From NCBI GenBank assembly GCA_039187035.1, contig JBCCZS010000001.1:3494-67493 (forward strand): 64,000 bases of DNA, written 5' to 3'. The notes under the pieces are model-generated. The model searched no databases, was not told the DNA's origin, and saw nothing but the letters and a program-made list of their open reading frames with translations. This document shows positions 50,447 through 60,016 of the stretch, one piece after another (within the stretch, counting starts at the first letter, position 1; every line of letters starts with the position of its first letter). A program made the translations under genes and the position numbers. Origin of the DNA: JAJFFW01 sp039187035 (lineage in GTDB: Bacteria; Pseudomonadota; Alphaproteobacteria; Caulobacterales; Parvularculaceae).

Positions 50447-51572
50447 TTCGTCGGCCGCTCCGGCCGCGGACGGCCCCGCCGGCCGTTCGCTTCTCGACAC
50501 CGCCTTCTTGCGGCTGAAGCGGAACCGCGCCGCCATGGCGTCTCTTTGGGTGGTCGTCGCCTTGACGTTGGCGGCGATATTCGGCCCGATGCTGTCGCCG
50601 CATCCGTACACTGAAGTCTACAACAGCTTCGTCGGGGCCAAGCCCTCTCTCGCCCCCTATCCGAGGGACGACCAGATCGTCCCGATCGCGGAGCGGGCGC
50701 TCAAACGAGCGCGCGTCGATGTTGAAGCGATCGACGCCTCGGGCGGTCGGATCGAGATCGACATCGTCAACCGGACGGACGACGCGCTCGATCCGCGGAT
50801 CACCCGCTATCTCGTCCGTTCGGACGTGTTCGACGACGTCGACATGGCCGTCAAGGAAGGCGACGCAACCCGGGCCCGCATGACGGCGGACGTGAAGTCG
50901 CTCTACTTTTTGATGGGGACGGATCAAAACGGCCGCGATCTTCTGACCCGTATCCTGATATCGCTGCGCATTTCGCTGCTTGTGGCCGGGCTCGCGACCG
51001 GCGTCGCGCTGCTGATCGGGGTGACATACGGGTCTGTTGCGGGTTTTGTCGGCGGTCAGGTCGACAATGTCATGATGCGCCTCGTCGACCTCTTATATTC
51101 GCTTCCCTTCGTGTTCTTCGTCATCTTGCTGGTGGTCTTTTTCGGCAACAACATCATTCTGATTTTCATCGCCATCGGCGCGATCGAATGGCTTGATATG
51201 GCGCGGATCGTCCGGGGGCAAACGTTGCAGCTTAAACAGAAAGAGTTCGTTCAAGCCTCGCAGGCCCTGGGCGTCGGCAGGCCGGACATCATCAAGCGCC
51301 ACATTATCCCGAACGTCGCGGGCACGGTGGCCGTCTACGTGACGTTGCTCATTCCCAAAGTGATCTTGCTGGAGAGTTTTCTTAGCTTTCTCGGATTGGG
51401 CGTGCAGGAGCCGTTGACGTCGCTCGGCGTTCTAATCGCCGAGGGCGCGCGCTATATGCGCAACGACACTTACATGTTGGTCTTCCCGGCGCTGACGATG
51501 TCGGCGCTTCTCTTTGCACTGAATTTTTTGGGCGACGGGTTGCGTGACGCGCTAGACCCTAAGGATCGGTAA
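50439..51572 (+). CDS. Oligopeptide ABC transporter permease (OppC-like)
   Basis: This 377-residue permease has a first helix (MASLWVVVALTLAAIFGPMLSP) and then an unusually long insert of about 90 residues before MGTDQNGRDLLTRIL. Five helices and the EAA loop (QASQALGVGRPDIIKRHIIPN) follow, then the typical LESFLSFLGLGVQEP. The insert is rich in charged residues (RIEIDIVNRTDDALDPRITR) and likely forms a periplasmic domain that may contact the binding protein. It overlaps the oppB-like gene by 8 bp and ends 1 bp before the ATPase gene. Confidence 0.9.
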   Translation: MSSSSAAPAADGPAGRSLLDTAFLRLKRNRAAMASLWVVVALTLAAIFGPMLSPHPYTEVYNSFVGAKPSLAPYPRDDQIVPIAERALKRARVDVEAIDASGGRIEIDIVNRTDDALDPRITRYLVRSDVFDDVDMAVKEGDATRARMTADVKSLYFLMGTDQNGRDLLTRILISLRISLLVAGLATGVALLIGVTYGSVAGFVGGQVDNVMMRLVDLLYSLPFVFFVILLVVFFGNNIILIFIAIGAIEWLDMARIVRGQTLQLKQKEFVQASQALGVGRPDIIKRHIIPNVAGTVAVYVTLLIPKVILLESFLSFLGLGVQEPLTSLGVLIAEGARYMRNDTYMLVFPALTMSALLFALNFLGDGLRDALDPKDR

Positions 51573-51573
51573 G

Positions 51574-53220
51574 ATGAGCGACGGCGCGCCTTCTCCGCCC
51601 GTATTGGACGTTCAGGACCTGCGGGTCGATTTTGAGACCCCGGACGGGCCCGTCCACGCGGTGCGCGGCGTCTCCATGGCGGTGGCCCCGGGCGAAGTCG
51701 TCGCGATTGTGGGCGAAAGCGGCTCCGGCAAAAGCCAAATCGCCATGAGCGCGCTCGGGATCCTCGCCTCGAACGGCCGCGCGTCAGGCAAGATCGCGTT
51801 CCAAGGGCGCGACCTTCTCGGTCTGTCGCGCCGCGAGATGAACGACATCCGCGGCGTTCGGATCGCGATGATCTTTCAGGAGCCGATGACGTCCCTCGAC
51901 CCGCTCTACTACGTCGGCGATCAAATCATTGAACTCCTGACGATCCATAAGGGCATGACCAAATCGCAGGCGCGGTCAAAAGCGCTCGAATTGCTTCGAT
52001 TGGTTCAGATCCCGGAGCCGGAACGACGCATGCGGTCTTATCCGACTGAGCTGTCCGGGGGACAGCGCCAGCGCGTCATGATCGCGATGGCGCTCGCGAA
52101 CGAACCCGATCTGTTGATTGCGGACGAGCCGACGACGGCGCTCGACGTGACGACCCAGGCCGGCATTCTGCAACTCCTCGCCTCCCTCAATCGCGAGCTT
52201 GGGATGAGCATCGTGTTCATCACGCACGATCTCGGCATCGTCGAGGCGTTCGCCGATCGCGTATACGTCATGCAGAAAGGCGAACTCAAAGAAGCCGGAA
52301 CGACTGAGGCGATCTTTGAAAATCCGCAAACGGCCTATACGAAAGCGCTGTTGGCGGCTGAGCCCAAGGGCGCCAAGCCGCCGGTCGCGGACGCCGTCGA
52401 CATTGTTCTTGATGCGAAGAATATCGACGTCGTTTACGGGTCGGCCGCCGGGTTCCTTCGAAAAGACACGCGCTTTCAAGCCGTAAAGGGGGTCGGCCTC
52501 AAGCTCCGCGAGGGCCAGACGGTGGGGCTTGTCGGCGAGAGCGGCTCCGGCAAGTCGACGCTGGGGCGCGCCTTGCTGCGTTTGACGCAAAGCGCCGGCG
52601 ACATCGTCTATCTCGGCCGGGATCTCCAGAGCCTGCCGGCGAACGATATGAAGCCCCTGCGCAAAGAGCTTCAGATGGTCTTCCAAGATCCGTACGGATC
52701 GCTATCTCCGCGCATGACGGTGCTCGATATCGTCGAGGAAGGGATCCGCACCCACGCGCCGCACCTCGACAAAGCCGAACGGGACGCCCAAGCGCTCGAC
52801 GTGCTTAAGAAAGTCGGGTTGGACGCGTCGGTCAGAAACCGATTTCCGCACGAATTTTCCGGCGGGCAACGCCAACGCATCGCCATTGCGCGCGCGATGG
52901 TCCTCAAGCCGCGCGTCGTCGTCCTCGACGAGCCGACGTCGGCGCTGGACCGGACCGTGCAGACCGAGGTGATCGACCTCCTGCGTAAGCTGCAGTCGGA
53001 ATTTGCGCTGTCCTACGTCTTCATCAGTCACGATCTTGCGGTCGTGCGGGCGATGGCCGACTATGTGATGGTGATGCGTGCAGGGACGATCGTTGAGGAG
53101 GGGATCACCGAGCAGATTTTCGATCACCCTCGGGAGGATTACACCCGAAGCTTGATCGCGAGCTCGTTCAACCTCAAAGATCTCCTGCGCCTGAGCGGCG
53201 ATCGGTCGGCGGCCGAATAA
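51574..53220 (+). CDS. Peptide ABC transporter ATPase, fused D+F domains
   Basis: This 548-residue cytoplasmic protein contains two complete ABC cassettes in tandem, equivalent to OppD and OppF. The first has GESGSGKSQ, LSGGQRQRV and LLIADEPTTALD. The second has GESGSGKST, FSGGQRQRI and VVVLDEPTSALD. The first Walker A ends Ser-Gln where the second has Ser-Thr, a mild asymmetry common in the D half. A cytosolic linker with VVYGSAAGFLRKD joins them. The fusion forms the ATPase for the permease pair encoded upstream. Confidence 0.92.
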   Translation: MSDGAPSPPVLDVQDLRVDFETPDGPVHAVRGVSMAVAPGEVVAIVGESGSGKSQIAMSALGILASNGRASGKIAFQGRDLLGLSRREMNDIRGVRIAMIFQEPMTSLDPLYYVGDQIIELLTIHKGMTKSQARSKALELLRLVQIPEPERRMRSYPTELSGGQRQRVMIAMALANEPDLLIADEPTTALDVTTQAGILQLLASLNRELGMSIVFITHDLGIVEAFADRVYVMQKGELKEAGTTEAIFENPQTAYTKALLAAEPKGAKPPVADAVDIVLDAKNIDVVYGSAAGFLRKDTRFQAVKGVGLKLREGQTVGLVGESGSGKSTLGRALLRLTQSAGDIVYLGRDLQSLPANDMKPLRKELQMVFQDPYGSLSPRMTVLDIVEEGIRTHAPHLDKAERDAQALDVLKKVGLDASVRNRFPHEFSGGQRQRIAIARAMVLKPRVVVLDEPTSALDRTVQTEVIDLLRKLQSEFALSYVFISHDLAVVRAMADYVMVMRAGTIVEEGITEQIFDHPREDYTRSLIASSFNLKDLLRLSGDRSAAE

Positions 53221-53336
53221 GGCGAACGGCGTGTCGGCCTTACGCGCCGCGCCGCGACGTGCACAACACGTTGAACACGCTGCCTTTCGCCTTTCAACGG
53301 CGCGCGCAGTGAGTTTCGTACGGAAAAGTCGTCACG

Positions 53337-53352
53337 ATACGGATCGTATAAT
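53337..53352 (+). promoter_or_regulatory. Possible -10 element within a short dyad before dacB
   Basis: ATACG-GAT-CGTAT (53337-53349) is a 5-3-5 dyad overlapping a perfect TATAAT (53347-53352), about 155 bp upstream of the PBP4-type gene. I see no good -35 box. A promoter with an overlapping operator is possible. Confidence 0.3.
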
Positions 53353-53508
53353 CGCCTGTGACGGGGGATCGCCTTCGCGCGTCGACATGCGCCGGCTGCG
53401 CCGGAGCGCGGGGCGGTTTGCGTCGCGGCGTTTGTTGCGCGCTTGCTTTCGACGGGCGGGCCCGCCTAAGAATCGAGCGGTCGGCAGGGTCGGAGAGGGC
53501 GGGGCGAC

Positions 53509-55035
53509 ATGGAAAACCAGAATATTCGTTGGAATGCCGGCCTGTCGCGTTTGCTGATCCTCGCCGCGGCCATCGCGATCCTTTCGGTCGCCGCGGCGCA
53601 GGGGCGCGACAATGACAAGAGAGACGTCGTTCCGGCCCTCGAGGGGCTTCGCTACGGGATTTCCGTAACGGACCTGGAAGGCAAGGTGCTCGTCGCGCGC
53701 CGGGCGGACGAACGGTTCGTGCCCGCCTCAAACGCCAAACTCTTCGTCACCGCGGCGGCGCTCGCGGCCGAGCCCGCTTTGTCGGCGTTGAACGCCGGGC
53801 TGCAAATCGTCTTAGAGCCGTCCGCGGCGGGGCCGCCGACCCTGGTGCTTGTCGGGCGCGGCGACCCGACCGTCGGCTTCGGCCCTGACTGTAAGGCGCG
53901 ATGCCTCGAAACGCTGGCCGCGGACGTTGCGGCGGCGGGGATCCGGGAAGTCGGCGACATCGTCGGCGATGATCGGTGGTTCGCGGACGAGCGCAGGCCG
54001 CTGGGGTGGAGTTGGGACGATCTGAAATTTGGTCAGGGGACGTCCGTCTCGGCGATCGCCGTCAACGACAACATCCTCCCTCTGCGGGTTTCGCCGGCGC
54101 GCGAGCCGGGCGCGGCCGTCCGGACGTCGTGGACGGACGCGGGGCCGGCGTTTTTCGAGTTGCGCAACGAAGCGACGACCGGCGAGGCGGACGCATCGAA
54201 GGCGTTGCGCTTAGAGCGGCGTATCGGAACGCGGATCGCGCGGCTTTACGGCGCGCTTCCGGTCGGATCGCGGTCGATGAAGCTCGATCTCGGCGTCGAC
54301 GATCCGGCGCACTTGGCGGCCTGGTACTTCAAAAGGGCCTTGGAGGCGGAGGGCGTCACGGTTTCGGGGCGATTGCTCACGCGGCGCAGGCCGCTTCAGT
54401 ATGCCGACGAACCGGCGGCGACCGATCCGAGCGATCCGACGTCTGAGGCGCAATGCGCGCGTCGCGCCGAACCGGCGCCGGGCGGCGCTGTCATCGCGTC
54501 GCTCCCGTCGGTCTCCGTCCGAGAGGTCGTGACCGCGATCAACCGCAAAAGTCAAAATCTGTATGCGGAGGTGCTGCTCCGACAATTGGGCCGTGCGGCG
54601 GGGACGGGGTCGACCTTTTGCGGCTTGTTGCAAATCCAGGACTTGTTGGATGCGGTCGGGGCGCCGCGGTCGTCATATGACGTCGCCGACGGGTCCGGCC
54701 TGTCGGCCTATAATCGCGTAACGCCGGCGACGGTCACGGCGCTGTTGCGCCACGCGGCGGCGGCGCCCTGGGGCGAGGCCTTCCGGGCGAGCCTGCCGGT
54801 CGGCGGGGCGCCGGTCGGATCGCTGAAATATCGCTTCCGCGGCGGCGCGCTGGAGGGAAAAGTCTTTGCAAAGACGGGGACGCTCAACCATGTCGACGCG
54901 TTGTCCGGATACATGCAAGCGCGCAGCGGCAGAACGCTGGTGTTTTCCGTCATCGTCAACGACCGACCGCTCGACTCGCCGTCGGCGACCGCCAGGATCG
55001 ACGCCGCCCTTTTGGAGATCGCCGCGCAGAATTGA
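53509..55035 (+). CDS. dacB: PBP4-type D-alanyl-D-alanine carboxypeptidase/endopeptidase (S13)
   Basis: This 508-residue exported protein has a signal segment (LSRLLILAAAIAILSVAAAQG). The penicillin-binding triad is complete: SNAK (Ser74, Lys77), SQN in NRKSQNLYAEVLL near residue 345, and KTG in FAKTGTLNHVDALSGYM near 455. The long insert between the first two motifs is typical of DacB/PBP4. It trims and cross-link-cleaves peptidoglycan in the periplasm. It follows the peptide ABC operon by 288 bp; a link through recycling of murein peptides is conceivable but unproven. Confidence 0.9.
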   Translation: MENQNIRWNAGLSRLLILAAAIAILSVAAAQGRDNDKRDVVPALEGLRYGISVTDLEGKVLVARRADERFVPASNAKLFVTAAALAAEPALSALNAGLQIVLEPSAAGPPTLVLVGRGDPTVGFGPDCKARCLETLAADVAAAGIREVGDIVGDDRWFADERRPLGWSWDDLKFGQGTSVSAIAVNDNILPLRVSPAREPGAAVRTSWTDAGPAFFELRNEATTGEADASKALRLERRIGTRIARLYGALPVGSRSMKLDLGVDDPAHLAAWYFKRALEAEGVTVSGRLLTRRRPLQYADEPAATDPSDPTSEAQCARRAEPAPGGAVIASLPSVSVREVVTAINRKSQNLYAEVLLRQLGRAAGTGSTFCGLLQIQDLLDAVGAPRSSYDVADGSGLSAYNRVTPATVTALLRHAAAAPWGEAFRASLPVGGAPVGSLKYRFRGGALEGKVFAKTGTLNHVDALSGYMQARSGRTLVFSVIVNDRPLDSPSATARIDAALLEIAAQN

Positions 55036-55036
55036 T

Positions 55037-55058
55037 GCGCCGGCTTGACCGCCGGCGC
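55037..55058 (+). terminator. Hairpin after dacB
   Basis: GCGCCGGC-N6-GCCGGCGC forms a perfect 8-bp stem immediately after the stop and before the convergent M28 gene. There is no T-run. Confidence 0.4.
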
Positions 55059-55138
55059 TCCAGATCCGGTCGCCGCCGGCGCGCCCGCCGCACAACATTC
55101 CGGGGGCAAGGGGGGCGCGTAGTCCCGGCGGCGGCGGT

Positions 55139-56563
55139 TTACGATTCGTCCGCGGGCGCGTCGGTCTCGGGTTCTTTTGGCGCGTCGCGGAAGCCGCCGT
55201 CCATTTCGCTCGCCATGTACAAAAACGCGGCCCAAGCGGCGACGTTCTGGCGGAGGTCGTCGAGCGCGACTTTGTCGAACGTGTCGTCGGGCGTGTGGTG
55301 GAGATCGAAATAGTCCCAGCCGTCCTGGCGCAGAGAGACGGCCGGCACGCCGGAGAGCCGCAGCGGGATGACGTCCGGCCCGCCGGAGGCCTCGTTGTTT
55401 CCCGGCGCGACGCCGAGCCGGCGCAAGCCCGCGGCCATCGCCGCGCCCTTCGGCAGCGCGCTCTCGCCGAACCGTGTTTGGAATTGCCAGACCCGCCCGG
55501 CGCCGAAATCGGATTCGCTGGCGACGACGTGCTTGTCGAGTTCGTCTTTGTGGTCCTTTGCGTAGGCCCGCGCGCCGTGTAGCCCGACTTCCTCAGCACC
55601 CCAAAGAATAATGCGGATCGTGCGTTTCGGTTTGCCCGCGACGTCGCGCACGAGTTTCGCGGCGGCCATCGTGATCGCGACGCCCGCCCCGTCGTCGACG
55701 GCGCCGGTGCCGAGGTCCCAGCTGTCGAGGTGGCCGCCGATGACGATCAATTCGTCCGTTTCCCCTGGAATCTCGCCGATGACGTTGCCGGAAGGCGCCG
55801 CGACTTTCGTTTCCACCGCCACGTCGACGCGCACGGTCACAGGGCCGTCCGCGCGCTCGATCGCGCGCGCCAATTGATCGGCGTCCGGATTGGATAGAGC
55901 GAGCGCCGGCGGCTTGCCGCCGGTCGGCGCGTACCGCATTTGCCCGGTGTGGGGAAAGCGGCGGGCGTCGGTGCCCACCGAACGAATAAGCGCAGCGACC
56001 GCGCCGCGCTTGCCGGCCTCCACGGCCGCGCCCGAGCGCTTGGCGACCGCTTGGCTGTAGCCGGAGCCGTCTTGCGTGCGCGTCATCAACTCGTCGACGA
56101 AGACGATCTTCCCTTCAAGGCCTTCGGCGGGCGCGGCCTGCAGCGCCGGCAACGTCTCGAACCGGACGACTTCGCCGACGACGCCGCCTTCCGGCGTCGG
56201 CGTCGAGCCGCCGAGCGCCGTGACGGTGAGCGCTTGCGGGAAGGGGCTGACGATCGCCGCGCTTTCGCTGACGCGCGACCAATAGGGAATGGTGAACGGC
56301 TCTATGCGGATGTTTTCAAAACCGAAGGCCTGCATTTTGGCGACGCCCCAGTCGCGCGCGCGGGCCTCCGCGGGCGAGCCGGCGAGGCGCGGGCCGACTT
56401 CGGTCGTTAGGCTCTCAAGGACCTCGAGCGCGACCGCGTCTTTGAGGCCCTCGTCGATAAGCCTATCGACCGTCTCCATCTGCGCGTCGGACAAAAACGG
56501 TTCGTCGGCGGTTGCGACGCCGAGGCTCGTTGCGGCGACGAGGGCGAAGAGCAAAATCCGCAT
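55139..56563 (-). CDS. Exported M28-family zinc aminopeptidase/carboxypeptidase
   Basis: This 474-residue protein starts at ATG 56563, where AAAGGA stands at good distance; an ATG three codons upstream has its site too close. The signal peptide is RILLFALVAATSLGVATA. After a PA-like insert (residues about 110-220), the M28 zinc ligands appear: GGHLDSWDLGTGAVDDGAG (His, Asp), WGAEEVGL (Glu-Glu), ESDFGAG (Asp) and LHHTPDDT (His). The set is complete, so it should be an active dizinc peptidase in the periplasm. It is the last gene of an operon after the GNAT and glycosyltransferase genes. Confidence 0.88.
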   Translation of the reverse strand: MRILLFALVAATSLGVATADEPFLSDAQMETVDRLIDEGLKDAVALEVLESLTTEVGPRLAGSPAEARARDWGVAKMQAFGFENIRIEPFTIPYWSRVSESAAIVSPFPQALTVTALGGSTPTPEGGVVGEVVRFETLPALQAAPAEGLEGKIVFVDELMTRTQDGSGYSQAVAKRSGAAVEAGKRGAVAALIRSVGTDARRFPHTGQMRYAPTGGKPPALALSNPDADQLARAIERADGPVTVRVDVAVETKVAAPSGNVIGEIPGETDELIVIGGHLDSWDLGTGAVDDGAGVAITMAAAKLVRDVAGKPKRTIRIILWGAEEVGLHGARAYAKDHKDELDKHVVASESDFGAGRVWQFQTRFGESALPKGAAMAAGLRRLGVAPGNNEASGGPDVIPLRLSGVPAVSLRQDGWDYFDLHHTPDDTFDKVALDDLRQNVAAWAAFLYMASEMDGGFRDAPKEPETDAPADES

Positions 56564-56578
56564 GGAGATCATCCTTTA

Positions 56579-57109
56579 TTAGGCGCCGAATCGGGCGAGC
56601 CATTCGGTCCGGTCGGCGGCCCACACTTCGAGCGTAAATTTCCAAAAGTCGAATTTTTCGTCCGTGCGCGTCTCGCCGATTTTGCGCGCGACGGCCTGGC
56701 TGTTGACGTTGGTCGGCTCGATGACCGAGATGATGCGGTCCAGCTCGGGGAATTTGGCAAACGTCCATCGCACGGCGGCGACCGCCGCTTCGGGTGCGTA
56801 GCCTTTACCCCAATGCTCGCGCGCGACGCCCCAACCGCACTCTAGCGCCGGCCACCCTTCCGGAAACCACGGGCCGACCCGCCCGACCCAGTCGCCGGTC
56901 GCCGTTTCAACGACGGAGAAAAAGCCGTAGCCGCGGATCGACCAATGGCCGATATAAGACGCCGCGCTGCGCCATTCGTCGGCGCGCGCGCGCGGAAGCC
57001 CCTCGGGCGCCAACGTCGCGGCGACGTCCGGATGCGCCATCATCGCCATATGGGGCTCGACGTCGTCCGGGCCGAACGGGCGCAGGGTCAATCGGTCCGT
57101 ATGCAACAT
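56579..57109 (-). CDS. GNAT acetyltransferase (RimJ/RimL-like)
   Basis: This 176-residue protein, from ATG 57109, opens MLHTDRLTLRPFGPDD and continues with YGFFSVVETATGDWVGRVGPWFPEGWP, CGWGVAREHWGKGYAPEAA (acetyl-CoA loop) and VIEPTNVNSQAVARKIG. This is the ribosomal-protein/small-molecule N-acetyltransferase type that transfers acetyl from acetyl-CoA to an amine. A TTG at 57136 would extend it by nine residues and overlap the glycosyltransferase stop by four bases. Both starts have weak ribosome-binding sites, so coupling to the upstream gene is likely. The acceptor is unknown. Confidence 0.85.
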   Translation of the reverse strand: MLHTDRLTLRPFGPDDVEPHMAMMAHPDVAATLAPEGLPRARADEWRSAASYIGHWSIRGYGFFSVVETATGDWVGRVGPWFPEGWPALECGWGVAREHWGKGYAPEAAVAAVRWTFAKFPELDRIISVIEPTNVNSQAVARKIGETRTDEKFDFWKFTLEVWAADRTEWLARFGA

Positions 57110-57132
57110 GTCGGTCACGCGCGGGCGTCCGT

Positions 57133-58308
57133 TCAAGCGGCGGCGCGCCGTTCGATCAGGGATCGGGCGATCGCCTCGACGCGTTCGGCATTATGGGCCC
57201 AGGTGAGCTTGCGGCGCAACAAGGTCTCCCGGGCCGCCGCGCCGAGCCGCGCGCGCAAGCCGTCGTCGTCAATCAGTGCAGCGAGCGCGCGGGGTAAGGC
57301 GTCCTGGTCCGCGGGGTCGAACAAGACGGCGTCCTCGCCGTCGGTCAGCGTTTCTTGGATATTCGCTTGCGCAGGCGCGAGGATCGGCTTGGCGGCCGCC
57401 ATATATTCAAAGAGCTTTAGCGGGGAGGCGTAGGCGACCGACGCCGGCTGCAGGGCGATGTCGAAAGCGGCGACGTGCTCGGGCATCGCGTCGCGTTGGA
57501 CGACGCCGGTGACGGTGAACCGCTCGGCGAGCCCGGCGGCGGCCGCTTGGCGCGTCAACGCCTCGCGTGCGGGCCCGTCGCCGACGAGCAAGAGGTGGAG
57601 ATCGTCGCGGTCGCTCCTCGCCATGAAGGTCAGTATACGGTCAACGCCGTGCCAGTCGCGTACAAAGCCGGTGAAGCCGAGAACGAGACGGTCGCCGAGC
57701 CCGTACGCCTCTCGGATCGCCGCGCCGTTCGCCGGCGCCAGAAAATCGTCGTCGACGCCGTTTTGAATGACGGTGACGCGGTCGGGCGCAACGCCGAGCG
57801 CGGTCGCTTTTGCTGCGAGGACGCCGGTGACCGGCAACACCGCGTCGGCGGCGCGCCATAGGCCCGCTTCGCTCCAATGCGCGACAGGCCGCAGCGCGAG
57901 GCCGCCATTCGTCGCGCGCTCATCTGCGAGCGGGGCGTTGACCTCTAGGATGAACGGCAGCCCGCGTGCGCGCGCAAACCGCGCGCCCGCATGGTAAAAA
58001 AGGTTGTAGCGCTCATAAAGAACGTCCACAGACGGAAGGCTCGCCGCGACGCGCGCGAGCCGCCGGTACCCGACCGCCGAATAGCCGAGCTCGGCCGCTT
58101 CATAAAGCGCGGCCGCCGGCCAGGCGCGCGCTGCGGCCCCGCCGCGACCGGCCGCATCCAGCCGGCGCGTGGCGGCGCGATCCCCGTCTTCGCCGGGTCC
58201 GCAAATGGCGACCGGGCAGCCGCGCGCGCGCAAGGCGTCGGTGAGAGCGCGGATGTGGACATATTGACCGTCCGCGGACCGGGTCCTGTGCGAATAAAGA
58301 ATCTGCAT
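57133..58308 (-). CDS. Family 4-type glycosyltransferase
   Basis: This 391-residue GT-B enzyme starts at MQILYSHRTRS. The N-domain has GQYVHIRALTDALRARG and VDVLYERYNLFYHAG. The C-domain has ADAVLPVTGVLAAKATALGV, VIQNGVDDDFL, LGFTGFVRDWHGVDRIL, HLLLVGDGPAREAL and the nucleotide-sugar motif ALQPASVAYASPLKLFEYMAAAKPI, with the conserved Glu of the E-x7-E region as part of SPLKLFEY. It transfers a sugar from an NDP- or GDP-sugar with retention. No membrane segment is seen. It heads the operon continuing to the GNAT and M28 genes; the acceptor is unknown. Confidence 0.88.
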   Translation of the reverse strand: MQILYSHRTRSADGQYVHIRALTDALRARGCPVAICGPGEDGDRAATRRLDAAGRGGAAARAWPAAALYEAAELGYSAVGYRRLARVAASLPSVDVLYERYNLFYHAGARFARARGLPFILEVNAPLADERATNGGLALRPVAHWSEAGLWRAADAVLPVTGVLAAKATALGVAPDRVTVIQNGVDDDFLAPANGAAIREAYGLGDRLVLGFTGFVRDWHGVDRILTFMARSDRDDLHLLLVGDGPAREALTRQAAAAGLAERFTVTGVVQRDAMPEHVAAFDIALQPASVAYASPLKLFEYMAAAKPILAPAQANIQETLTDGEDAVLFDPADQDALPRALAALIDDDGLRARLGAAARETLLRRKLTWAHNAERVEAIARSLIERRAAA

Positions 58309-58477
58309 CGTTGCTCGTGCGCCTTGCTGAACCGTTCGCGTGAAACTGAAGCGGTTGGCCGGACCCGGCAACGCTTCCTCAATTCGCCGATCGCGCGAAC
58401 GTTACGGTCTTGTAATCGCGCGCGCGCCGCAACAAGCTCGGCGACGTGGGGGGCGTGAACAGCGTGAGGAGTTCGCT

Positions 58478-58918
58478 ATGACGAGGGTCCGCGCTTTAGC
58501 CGGTCTCGGGCTCGCCGTGGGGGCGGCGGTTTGGACGACGGGCGTCACGCACGAGGCGCGTGCGCATGATCCGGCGGTTCGCGTGTTCCTCGGGGCGACC
58601 GAGCTGAAATCCGGGCACGACCCGCAGCTCGATTGCAAGACGGAACATGGCGTGCGCGTTTGCGCCTGGGCGCGCGCGGCGATCACGAGCCCGATCGCCG
58701 CGCCGCCCCTCGGCGCGGCCGCGCTCGACGATCGCCTCGCCGGACGCGAGCCCGTCCGGGTTCGCCGCGAGGTCGTGATCGTCGAGAAGCGCGTGATTGA
58801 GCGCCGCTACCACCCGCCGCGGCGGCTGCGCAGCCAGGGTTTCTGGTCGGGCAAGGGCCCGCGCTCCAAGCGGTTCACGCAGGGCTTCTTCTCAGACCGC
58901 GTCGCCGCCGAACGCTGA
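58478..58918 (+). CDS. Small basic secreted protein of unknown function
   Basis: This 146-residue protein follows GTGAGGAG and has a signal peptide (MTRVRALAGLGLAVGAAVWTTGVTHEARA). The mature part has two Cys separated by nine residues (LDCKTEHGVRVCAW), an Ala/Pro stretch, and a C-terminal half dense in Arg (REVVIVEKRVIERRYHPPRRLRS) ending GFWSGKGPRSKRFTQGFFSDR. The repeated GFW/GFF-S elements are distinctive. I recognise no family. It is divergent from the glycosyltransferase operon and ends 45 bp before the convergent malate dehydrogenase. Confidence 0.6.
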   Translation: MTRVRALAGLGLAVGAAVWTTGVTHEARAHDPAVRVFLGATELKSGHDPQLDCKTEHGVRVCAWARAAITSPIAAPPLGAAALDDRLAGREPVRVRREVVIVEKRVIERRYHPPRRLRSQGFWSGKGPRSKRFTQGFFSDRVAAER

Positions 58919-58963
58919 CCGCCGCCGATCGCCGACGGTGCAAGTACCTAGAGCGGCGCGGCT

Positions 58964-59926
58964 TTAGCCGAGCGCCGGCTGCAGCTTCACGCAGGCCTCG
59001 ACCAAGTCTTCGACCGCGGCGACCGAGTGGTCGAACATCGCTTTCTCGGCGTCGGTAAACGAGACTTCGACGATGCGTTCCGCGCCGTCCGATCCGATAA
59101 CGATCGGCACGCCGACATAGCGGTCGGTGACGCCGTATTGCCCGTCCAAATAGGCGGCGCACGGAACGACGAGCTTTTTGTCTTTCAAGTAGCTCTCGGC
59201 CATCTGGATCGCCGAGGCGGCCGGTGCGTAATAGGCCGAGCCGGATTTCAGTAGGCTGACGATCTCGCCCCCGCCTTTGCGGGTGCGGTCGACGATGGCG
59301 TCGAGCTTGTCTTGCGTCGTCCAGCCCATCTCGACGAGATCGGAAAGCGGGATGCCGGCGACCGTCGAATAGCGCGTCAGCGGCACCATCGTGTCGCCGT
59401 GGCCGCCGAGGACGAACGCCGTCACGCTTTCGACCGATACGTTGAATTCTTCGGCGAGGAAGAGGCGGAAGCGCGCGGAATCCAAAATGCCGGCCATGCC
59501 GACGACTTTTTGCTTGGGCAGCCCCGAAAACTTCTGCAGCGCCCAAACCATCGCGTCGAGCGGGTTCGTAATGCAGATGACGAACGCGTTCGGCGCGTAT
59601 TGCGCGATCCCTTCGCCGACCGATTTCATGACGTTGAGGTTGATGCCGACGAGGTCGTCGCGGCTCATGCCGGGTTTGCGCGGCACGCCCGCCGTCACGA
59701 TGCACACGTCGGCGCCGGCGATGTCTTTGTAGTCCTGCGTGCCCGAAAGCGCGCTGTCATAGCCGTCGATCGGCGAGGACTGCGCGATGTCGAGCCCTTT
59801 GCCTTCCGGGATCCCTTCGGCGATGTCGAACAAGACGACGTCGCCCAGCTCTTTTTGCGCGGCGATGTGGGCGAGGGTGCCGCCGATCATGCCGGAGCCG
59901 ATCAGGGCGATTTTGGTGCGGGCCAT
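58964..59926 (-). CDS. mdh: Malate dehydrogenase (LDH-like type)
   Basis: This 320-residue cytosolic NAD-dependent enzyme interconverts malate and oxaloacetate in the TCA cycle. It starts at ATG 59926 after AAGGAGA. It has LIGSGMIGGTLAHIA (NAD loop), VLFDIAEGIPEGKGLDI, the substrate-binding Arg pair in GVPRKPGMSRDDL, ITNPLDAMVW and the catalytic His in LGGHGDTMVPLTRY. It is the LDH-like group of MDH typical of alphaproteobacteria, with GIP in the position that discriminates malate from lactate enzymes. No sucCD genes follow, unlike in many relatives. Confidence 0.95.
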   Translation of the reverse strand: MARTKIALIGSGMIGGTLAHIAAQKELGDVVLFDIAEGIPEGKGLDIAQSSPIDGYDSALSGTQDYKDIAGADVCIVTAGVPRKPGMSRDDLVGINLNVMKSVGEGIAQYAPNAFVICITNPLDAMVWALQKFSGLPKQKVVGMAGILDSARFRLFLAEEFNVSVESVTAFVLGGHGDTMVPLTRYSTVAGIPLSDLVEMGWTTQDKLDAIVDRTRKGGGEIVSLLKSGSAYYAPAASAIQMAESYLKDKKLVVPCAAYLDGQYGVTDRYVGVPIVIGSDGAERIVEVSFTDAEKAMFDHSVAAVEDLVEACVKLQPALG

Positions 59927-60016
59927 TGGGGCGTTCTCCTTGAGGCGGGTTCGGAGAGCCCTGTAGCGCATCCGCCAGGGTCGAAAAAGCGCGCGGCCGC
60001 GGCGAAACGCAGTTCG

